From Desulfobacula sp. (GTDB taxonomy: Bacteria > Desulfobacterota > Desulfobacteria > Desulfobacterales > Desulfobacteraceae), in contig NZ_JAIOSW010000269.1 of NCBI RefSeq assembly GCF_021107415.1, positions 1 through 11,844 of the forward strand: a stretch of DNA of 11,844 nucleotides, written 5' to 3'. Shown piece after piece: positions 6,558 through 11,844 of this stretch (its first letter is position 1; the number at the start of each line of letters is the position of its first letter). The translations under genes and the position numbers were made by a program. The notes below the pieces were generated by a model, which was given only the letters and a program-made list of their open reading frames with translations, was not told the DNA's origin and did no database searches.

Positions 6558-8054
6558 CTAAGTCATAGTGCTATCGGCAGGAAGACTGATGGTAAATAAC
6601 GTTCCATTTCCTTTACTGCTTTTTACACGAATATCTCCCTGGTGCCGTTTAATAATACCATATCCCACGGAAAGGCCAAGCCCTGTACCCTGGCCAACCG
6701 GTTTAGTAGTGAAAAACGGATCAAAAATCCTGGATAAATTCTTTCTATCAATCCCTTTTCCATTATCCTTTACCATAATCAGGATTTTGTTTTGTTCTGT
6801 TTTCTGAGTGGTAATATCAATATTGCCTTTTCCAGCAACTGCATGACAGGCATTGATGACCAGATTTACCATTACCTGGGCAAGTTCCTGTTCATTGCCA
6901 AGAATATTAAGTCGATCTCCTGTAAAAGGATTGAGGGTCATTTCAATATTCCTGAAATCAGAATGGTTGGATAAAAATTTAACCACACCATCAACTACCT
7001 TGTTGATATCAACAATACTCATCTCGGACGATCCTTTTCTTGAAAAGGAAAGGAGATCCGACACAACCGTTTTACAATTCTTTACATGTTTTTCAATGAT
7101 TCTCAAATCGTCCTGATCATCGGATTCCTGTTTTAACAAAAGCTGGGTATATCCAAGAATAATTCCTAAAGGATTGTTGATTTCATGGGCCACACCGGCA
7201 GACAATTCTCCAAGAGCAGCCAGCTTGTCCGCCTGGGCAATCTGCCGTTCCATCTGCCTTTTTTCATTTATATTTTTGATAATAAAGTGATAAGTTTTAG
7301 CACATCCAAACGCACCGTAATCAATACCACCGGTAATCAGAACCAGCAACGACTCATTGTCCGGTCTTAAAAGTTCGACTTCCTCATTTAAAATATATTC
7401 TTTTGAACCAATTTTGTTGCTGATTATTTCCCACTCAGACGGAGAAGCAAAAAAACTGCCTATGGTCATTTTTCTCATGATCATTTCGTCACGGGTATAC
7501 CCGGTGAGTTCAATGCCAGCCGGATTAGTCTCCAAAATCATAAATTCACTATCCGTAACAAAAATGGTATCCAGGGATTGTTCAAATATCCTGCGGCATT
7601 TATGCTCACTGCTTGTAAGCCTTTCTGTTCTCTCAATCACTTTATGCTCAAGGGTCTGATTCAGATCCATAAGTTCAATATGGATATCCTCAAGCTTTTT
7701 CCTGCCAAAAAGGATTTTTTCATTAATATTCCAGTTTTGATTAAAAAAAAGAGTGATCGAGCCCACAAGCATGAAAGAAACCGTATTGACACTTCCGGTA
7801 TAGGAGCTGATGGCATGCCAGACGTCTGCATTGGACGTCAGAATTAAAAACTGTCTTAAAATATGACCGAATGATCTTGACACGGCAAAAACTGTTAATC
7901 CCATACTGATCCACAACAGATAAAGAAAAACCACATTATCCGAATCAAGTTCCCTTAGTGTTCTGGCTTTATAAAGGGCCAGCAATGCAATGACGACCAT
8001 GGCAACCGATCCTAAAACGTCTACTGCCAGTATGGGGATGAACGAGGTAATCAT
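6558..8054 (-). CDS. Membrane-bound PAS-domain sensor histidine kinase
   Basis: The 498-aa protein begins with an N-terminal membrane region of about three helices (about 5-27, 41-60, 84-105) and no sizeable periplasmic domain. A coiled segment (115-148) and a PAS domain follow (about 150-265; EQSLDTIFVTDSEFMILETN, later HFIIKNINEKRQMERQI). The HisKA domain has phospho-acceptor His290 in LGELSAGVAHEINNPLG. The HATPase has the N box QVMVNLVINACHAV, the G1 box VKDNGKGID, the F box FDPFFTTK and the G2 box GQGTGLGLSVG. All catalytic boxes are intact. The start codon overlaps the stop of the upstream 168-aa gene (ATGA), and the response regulator follows 19 nt later. This strongly suggests a dedicated pair with input from a small membrane partner. 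The ligand is unknown. Confidence 0.93.
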   Translation of the reverse strand: MITSFIPILAVDVLGSVAMVVIALLALYKARTLRELDSDNVVFLYLLWISMGLTVFAVSRSFGHILRQFLILTSNADVWHAISSYTGSVNTVSFMLVGSITLFFNQNWNINEKILFGRKKLEDIHIELMDLNQTLEHKVIERTERLTSSEHKCRRIFEQSLDTIFVTDSEFMILETNPAGIELTGYTRDEMIMRKMTIGSFFASPSEWEIISNKIGSKEYILNEEVELLRPDNESLLVLITGGIDYGAFGCAKTYHFIIKNINEKRQMERQIAQADKLAALGELSAGVAHEINNPLGIILGYTQLLLKQESDDQDDLRIIEKHVKNCKTVVSDLLSFSRKGSSEMSIVDINKVVDGVVKFLSNHSDFRNIEMTLNPFTGDRLNILGNEQELAQVMVNLVINACHAVAGKGNIDITTQKTEQNKILIMVKDNGKGIDRKNLSRIFDPFFTTKPVGQGTGLGLSVGYGIIKRHQGDIRVKSSKGNGTLFTISLPADSTMT

Positions 8055-8557
8055 CGGGATTCCTTTTTTGCCATCATCTGCCTTTGGTCATCAACAAGAC
8101 TTGAAAGGCCCTTATAAAGAAACAGCATGGCTGGCACGCATAACAAATGGTCCAGTTTTAACACATAATAAAACCAGGCGAGCAGGGATGAATCATTGTT
8201 GGTGATGATCCTCATTTTTCCAATGGAGATAGTCTCAATTGTTACAGCATGGATCTGGTTGTCAAAAAAATGCGCAGTGATGGCATCCAGGTTCCAAAGG
8301 ATGAAAAAAAAGGCTGAATATTGAATCAGGCGCCACCCTTTTTGTTGATCCAGGCCCTTGCCTGTGACGGTAAAAATAAGGGCCACCATGGAAAACAGGA
8401 AAAAAAGATGTCCCACCTGGTGGGTGATAATCCCTTCCGAGCTTGCGTGAAGCTGGATCGCGTATCCATCAATGGGGAGCAGGATCAACCCGACAACTAC
8501 CATTGATGGTATAAATTTTAAAAACAAGTGTATGCTATACTGAATTTTTTTTGGCAT
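8051..8557 (-). CDS. Unrecognised small membrane protein coupled to the histidine kinase
   Basis: The 168-aa product has no family I can name. It has about four hydrophobic segments (about 12-34, 47-66, 77-97, 125-152). The first could serve as signal anchor. Histidines lie within or at the edges of helices: His46 and His50 (THQVGH), His96 (DAITAHFF), His103 and His137 (LKLDHLLCVPAM). Such spacing could bind b-type haem or a metal, but this is a guess. The start overlaps the end of the 195-aa gene by 23 nt, and its stop overlaps the kinase start by 4 nt (ATGA), so translation is coupled in both directions. No ribosome-binding site precedes the ATG, in keeping with coupling. The context suggests an accessory sensor or signal-transfer subunit for the kinase. 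Confidence 0.75.
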   Translation of the reverse strand: MPKKIQYSIHLFLKFIPSMVVVGLILLPIDGYAIQLHASSEGIITHQVGHLFFLFSMVALIFTVTGKGLDQQKGWRLIQYSAFFFILWNLDAITAHFFDNQIHAVTIETISIGKMRIITNNDSSLLAWFYYVLKLDHLLCVPAMLFLYKGLSSLVDDQRQMMAKKESR

Positions 8558-9122
8558 ATCGTTTTTTAAAGACCCTTTTTAATACTACAAAGAGTATATA
8601 TGACAAAATCAGACAAATAACAAACCAGAGCAGGGAGCTCACATTTGTCTGGGACGAAGACCCAAAAGAAAATGAAAACACCCATTCTTCTCCAAATCGC
8701 TTTAAAAGGGTTTGAGGTGTATACACCTTTGTTATATAGGAAACCATCAACAATATGGGAAGAACATTGACGATAAAATGCTTTAACAGTCCTTCAAAAA
8801 AATAATCATAATAAGCCCTGTTTAATTGGGCCTGGTCAATATTTTTTGCCAGGGCCTTGCCTTTTTCCCTGTCAGGATGCTTCATGGCCTCTTCACGCAC
8901 TCCCTGCCAGTGTTTAAATTGTTTTTCCAGGCGTATATATCTTTTGGTCACATAAAATCGTGCTATGGTTCTTGTTATAATGACGACCAAAAATGCCAGG
9001 AAAAATATTACAACTGCCGGGCCGAAAATCTCAAGGGGAGAAAACAGGGTATCTATAAACACCACAGCATAGTTTAAAAAAGCTTCTATCGGTTCCCACG
9101 CCCTGTCCAGAAAATCGTCCAT
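8535..9122 (-). CDS. Membrane protein with DUF106/EMC3 (Oxa1-superfamily)-like layout
   Basis: This 195-aa protein has a membrane segment at about 32-52, a basic, polar cytoplasmic helix-rich stretch (about 58-105; YIRLEKQFKHWQGVREEAM, then DREKGKALAKNIDQAQLNR), a second membrane segment at about 113-131, a loop, and a third at about 162-183 ending in Lys/Arg. A short three-helix protein with a charged coiled hairpin after the first helix resembles the archaeal DUF106 and EMC3/TMCO1 branch of the YidC/Oxa1 superfamily. That resemblance is by architecture only and could be wrong. It is the first gene after the promoter at 9165-9193, with AAGGA upstream of the ATG, and overlaps the next gene by 23 nt. 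A role in assembling or sensing with the following membrane proteins is inferred. Confidence 0.75.
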   Translation of the reverse strand: MDDFLDRAWEPIEAFLNYAVVFIDTLFSPLEIFGPAVVIFFLAFLVVIITRTIARFYVTKRYIRLEKQFKHWQGVREEAMKHPDREKGKALAKNIDQAQLNRAYYDYFFEGLLKHFIVNVLPILLMVSYITKVYTPQTLLKRFGEEWVFSFSFGSSSQTNVSSLLWFVICLILSYILFVVLKRVFKKRYAKKNSV

Positions 9123-9143
9123 AACCTATCTTTCCTTAAAATA

Positions 9144-9190
9144 AAACCCGTGGCTGATTCGATCATTATAGAGATTCAACACACGGGTTT
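9144..9190 (-). repeat. 9-bp inverted repeat: possible terminator or operator
   Basis: On the minus strand AAACCCGTG (9190-9182) is followed by a 29-nt spacer and its exact complement CACGGGTTT (9152-9144), then TATTTTA. The GC-containing stem with a T-rich tail just after the permease gene could end that transcript. However, the left arm overlaps the -35 box and the right arm lies in the leader of the promoter at 9165-9193. The same sequence could therefore be a repressor or activator site for the signalling operon. Confidence 0.5.
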
Positions 9191-9193
9191 CAA
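9165..9193 (-). promoter_or_regulatory. Sigma-70-type promoter of the signalling operon
   Basis: On the minus strand TTGAAA (9193-9188), an exact 17-bp spacer and TATAAT (9170-9165) form a near-consensus promoter with one mismatch in the -35 box. The predicted start lies near 9158, giving a leader of about 35 nt before the ATG at 9122. This would allow the membrane-protein/kinase/regulator genes to be expressed apart from the upstream permease operon. Confidence 0.65.
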
Positions 9194-9216
9194 GGTTCAT
9201 TTACCCTTTATAAGGG

Positions 9217-10911
9217 TTATATCCAGATTTCAATCTTAAAAAATCTAAAGAAAAGGCTGAACAATGTAATTGCAAGAATAACCTTTAAGGTCATTTCAGA
9301 AAACATTTTCTGGGCACGGCTGCCAAGCATACCGCCGGCAAATCCGCCGATAATAATTGAAATGGCAAGGGTCATATCCGGCAGGTATCCTGCCATCAAA
9401 TATCCAATAAAGGAACCGATACTGGAAAAACAGGTTCCGATCAAAGATATGGGAACGGCCACATACATGGGAAGTGCACCTATACTGGTCATGATAGGCA
9501 CTAAAAGAAAACCGCCGCCAATACCAAAGGATCTGGACACCACACCAACACCAAGACCCAGAATTGCAAAAAGCAATGGATTGATCCGGAATTCTTCACC
9601 CCAGAATTTAAACCTGTAATCCATGAGACCTGATTTTACAGGTTCAATACTGCCCATTTCTGCTGAACGGCCTTCTGCTTTAGCTGCAGTAATCTCTTTA
9701 TTGAATTTTTGGGACATGGCCTTGATATTTTTTCTTTTATTCATGGCCTTGGGGGTCATTTCCATCACGGTCTTGATTCCCATGAGAACCACCAGAACAG
9801 CCAGCCATTCTTTATAGGCTTGCATGGGAAGAACCGCAGACACATATTTACCCAGCCAGATGGAACCGATAAAAATACCCACACCAAAGGAGATACCCAC
9901 GGGCCATGCCACCCGTTTTTCAAGCACTGCATATCGCCAGAATGATCCCAGAGGAGAAAACAGAGTCAGTGCTATATTGGAGGGTTTTAATACATTGGCT
10001 GCATTGATACCCACAGGTCCCATGGTGTTAACCACCAATACCTGGAAAGCTGCCATGAGCATACCACCGGCTGCACCGATCATGGAAAAATAGGTTCCGA
10101 CTATAATCGCACCGATAACAACCCATAGGGGATTCATATACCGGTAACCTTTAGACATCCAGAATCCCTTTTTTTCAATGCTATAATCTCCTATTTTAGC
10201 ATTGTTCACATACACATCAAATTTGGTGTTGGGGGGGGTATGCCTGAAAGATTTAAAGGAGGCTGTAAATTCACCCGTTGCTTTATCAAGTTTTACAGAT
10301 GTGCCCTTGTCCCAGTAATTGCCACTGGACTGGTCAGCAATGACAGATCGTGAAAAAATATCTATTTTTCCTTTTTTGCTGCCCTCTTTTGTAATAGTAT
10401 TGATACCATAGGAACTCTCATTGGCATACCTGAAAAAATTCCACTGCTCGTCTGTCTTGATGGGGCCAAGCATGCTGCGTGCATCATCATCAATATCGGT
10501 AAGTTTTTTTTTCAGGTAGAACATGGTGGTACTGTAGATTCCCTGTCCTTTTTTCATAAGAACGGAAGGGCCGCCAAATCTTTTTTTGTCCACTTTACCG
10601 AATTTTTCCGGTACATTGGTAATCAGGTAATAAAGGGGAGGAATTTTTGTATCCAGACCAAACCCGGCTTTTTTTGAATCTTTTTTGAATCTTTTTACTT
10701 CATGAACCCCATTGGTGTCATTGGGTGCAAACATTTCCTGCTGGGCAATGGCAAGATACAAATCCTGTCCCGGCGCAATTTTGCCGGTAATCTCAACCAC
10801 ATCCCCTGCTTTATAAGAGGATGCCGATATGCCGTCACCGGCAAAAGATCCTGACGCTGTAAATAGTAAAACCAGCGTCATCATAATAAAATGGTAAAAA
10901 ATTTTCTTCAT
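9217..10911 (-). CDS. TauE/SafE family permease with large periplasmic N-terminal domain
   Basis: The predicted product is 564 aa. The start at 10911 is preferred over the ATG at 10938 because AGGAG lies 6 nt upstream and the protein then begins with a clean signal peptide (MKKIFYHFIMMTLVLLFTAS, cut near GSFAG). Residues 25-255 are soluble, presumably periplasmic, and not recognised. From 260 two repeats typical of TauE/SafE follow, each with a Gly-rich motif (YFSMIGAAGGML at 274-285; SRSFGIGGGFLLVP at 459-472), separated by a charged loop (about 385-440). TauE/SafE proteins are linked to export of sulfite, sulfoacetate or other sulfur anions, or to uptake of organic anions. Usual members are about 250-300 aa, so the N-terminal domain is a clear addition. 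A small palindrome (ACCCTT-tat-AAGGGT, 9203-9217) abuts the stop. The neighbouring molybdopterin oxidoreductase fits a sulfur-anion role, by inference. Confidence 0.85.
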   Translation of the reverse strand: MKKIFYHFIMMTLVLLFTASGSFAGDGISASSYKAGDVVEITGKIAPGQDLYLAIAQQEMFAPNDTNGVHEVKRFKKDSKKAGFGLDTKIPPLYYLITNVPEKFGKVDKKRFGGPSVLMKKGQGIYSTTMFYLKKKLTDIDDDARSMLGPIKTDEQWNFFRYANESSYGINTITKEGSKKGKIDIFSRSVIADQSSGNYWDKGTSVKLDKATGEFTASFKSFRHTPPNTKFDVYVNNAKIGDYSIEKKGFWMSKGYRYMNPLWVVIGAIIVGTYFSMIGAAGGMLMAAFQVLVVNTMGPVGINAANVLKPSNIALTLFSPLGSFWRYAVLEKRVAWPVGISFGVGIFIGSIWLGKYVSAVLPMQAYKEWLAVLVVLMGIKTVMEMTPKAMNKRKNIKAMSQKFNKEITAAKAEGRSAEMGSIEPVKSGLMDYRFKFWGEEFRINPLLFAILGLGVGVVSRSFGIGGGFLLVPIMTSIGALPMYVAVPISLIGTCFSSIGSFIGYLMAGYLPDMTLAISIIIGGFAGGMLGSRAQKMFSEMTLKVILAITLFSLFFRFFKIEIWI

Positions 10912-10943
10912 TTGACTCTCCTTTTTAAAAACATACACATCAA

Positions 10944-11327
10944 TTATAAATTAAAATATCTAACGGCCAGCTTTGCCCCCAGATAACTTGTAATTCCTGA
11001 TACAGCCATATAAATAAATAAATCATAAATATTAAGAAAAACAGTGTTCCCCATAAATGGCCCGACAAAATTTAGGGCAAAATTCACGGCAACAAAGGTA
11101 AGTGCGCCCGTGCCGACTCCCAGTACAAATGAAAAAAGAGGAATATTCATAATCCTGGTTTTCAGTACTTCCACGAGCCTGTACCCTGTCATTGCACCGT
11201 TAAAGGCTATAAACACAGGCAGGATGAACAAAATTTTATCCATGGCAATAAATGTTGAACAAAAAACAGCAAGGATCAATGATCCGCCGACACCAATAAA
11301 AATTGATTTTACAGCTGCAATGGTCAT
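10944..11327 (-). CDS. Unrecognised four-helix membrane protein
   Basis: The 127-aa protein is almost wholly hydrophobic, with about four predicted helices (7-29, 31-50, 61-88, 97-118), Gly-rich turns (FIGVGGS, VLGVGTGAL) and a short basic patch between helices (YRLVEVLKTR, 49-58). I do not recognise the family. The ATG sits 2 nt after the stop of the molybdopterin oxidoreductase and 32 nt before the permease ATG, so all three were probably one operon. It could be a permease accessory subunit or a membrane partner of the oxidoreductase. It lacks obvious haem-ligand His, which argues against a quinol-oxidising cytochrome subunit. Confidence 0.75.
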   Translation of the reverse strand: MTIAAVKSIFIGVGGSLILAVFCSTFIAMDKILFILPVFIAFNGAMTGYRLVEVLKTRIMNIPLFSFVLGVGTGALTFVAVNFALNFVGPFMGNTVFLNIYDLFIYMAVSGITSYLGAKLAVRYFNL

Positions 11328-11329
11328 TT

Positions 11330-11844
11330 TTATATTTTTTCCACTTTGGTTTTTATATATTTCAGTATCGTAGTTCCTCCATCTTTTTCAGCAGCATCTG
11401 ATTTCATGATACTGGGAGTGTTGATCCCGCCAAGTACCTGAAACTTGGGATCGCCTTCAATTCCACGAACATGTCCAAAACCTCCCGGGCTACCAAGAAC
11501 TCCCTTCATAATTGACCATGTGGGACTTGCAACTGTTTCCACACTGCCCCATGGGGATTGCAGCCTGACCTTGTCACCTTCAGCTATGGCAAGTTCTCTA
11601 GCATCAATTTTATTTATCCACAAAAAATTTGTTTCATTTATTTTCATGAGCTGAAAATTATTGAAAGTTGAAGAATGTTCATGCCCAAACAGCCGGAAAT
11701 TTCCAAAAATAAATGGTTATTCTGTGTCAGTCTGCAGCTCTTTGTCAGGTTCTTTATAATCAGGCAGAGGATCTATCCCCTTTTCCTGGGCAACAGGGTT
11801 AACAAAGTTATATTTTCCTGTTTTACTCTTTCCTGAGCTGCCAT
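11330..11844 (-). pseudogene. Molybdopterin oxidoreductase, C-terminal part, interrupted by in-frame TAA (partial)
   Basis: The gene enters from the right edge on the minus strand. The first 41 codons visible read GKYNFVNPVAQEKGIDPLPD and on to QTDTE, then TAA at 11717-11719. The same frame continues without further stops for 128 codons: PFIFGNFRLFGHEHSSTFNN, NFLWINKIDARELAIAEGDK, and a GFGHVRG-containing tail. This is the C-terminal molybdopterin-dinucleotide-binding domain of the DMSO-reductase superfamily (PhsA/PsrA/nitrate-reductase-like enzymes), whose start is normally 'YP...'; the TAA sits where Tyr (TAT/TAC) is expected. ATG 11647 lies inside the domain and lacks a ribosome-binding site, so it is not an independent start. 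Either the gene is recently inactivated or the base is an assembly error. The substrate is not determinable. Confidence 0.8.

Noticed and set aside
10912..10938. Upstream start of the TauE/SafE permease at 10938
   Set aside because: The nine extra codons cover the AGGAG ribosome-binding site of the ATG at 10911 and would spoil the signal peptide.
11330..11647. Separate 105-aa protein starting at the ATG at 11647
   Set aside because: It starts in the middle of a conserved domain, has no ribosome-binding site, and the frame upstream continues as conserved protein to the TAA at 11717-11719. It is part of the broken oxidoreductase.
11717..11719. Recoded stop (selenocysteine or pyrrolysine) in the molybdopterin enzyme
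   Set aside because: The codon is TAA, while selenocysteine uses TGA and pyrrolysine TAG; the position matches Tyr of the family, not the active-site Cys/Sec.

Overview
The window looks like an AT-rich chromosome segment from an anaerobic Desulfobacterota-type bacterium, most like the Desulfobacteraceae. This is inferred from gene content: a ferredoxin-type 2-oxoacid oxidoreductase, a glutaconate-family CoA-transferase, an NtrC-type regulator with the Fis-domain style common in that phylum, a molybdopterin oxidoreductase and a TauE/SafE permease. No rRNA, tRNA, IS element or CRISPR array was seen.

Left block (1-2575, + strand): the end of a 2-oxoacid:acceptor oxidoreductase gamma subunit; then a two-subunit CoA-transferase (GctA/GctB-like, 1 nt apart, catalytic Glu at B-subunit position 54); then a GNAT acetyltransferase. 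This reads as organic-acid/acyl-CoA metabolism.

Middle block (2576-4867, + strand): a very AT-rich intergenic region that resolves into regulatory DNA. It holds two identical 17-bp repeats 22 bp apart, each with a TACAA/TTGTA dyad, about 120-140 bp upstream of a well-formed sigma-54 promoter (2978-2993). The promoter precedes glnB/glnK (PII, uridylylation Tyr51 kept) and amtB, and a hairpin terminator follows.

Right block (5144-11844, - strand, read right to left): the 3' end of a molybdopterin oxidoreductase broken by an in-frame TAA; a 127-aa four-helix membrane protein; a TauE/SafE permease with a large periplasmic N-terminal domain; a short spacer with a near-consensus sigma-70 promoter inside a 9-bp inverted repeat; and a tightly packed four-gene signalling unit. 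That unit comprises a 195-aa Oxa1/EMC3-like membrane protein, a 168-aa His-containing membrane protein, a PAS histidine kinase and an NtrC-type sigma-54 activator. The first three genes overlap, and the regulator carries GAFTNA in place of GAFTGA.

The most interesting candidate system is this membrane-protein-assisted two-component module downstream of a sulfur-type oxidoreductase/exporter operon. Whether its activator acts on that operon, on the sigma-54 glnB-amtB promoter, or elsewhere cannot be decided from sequence alone.
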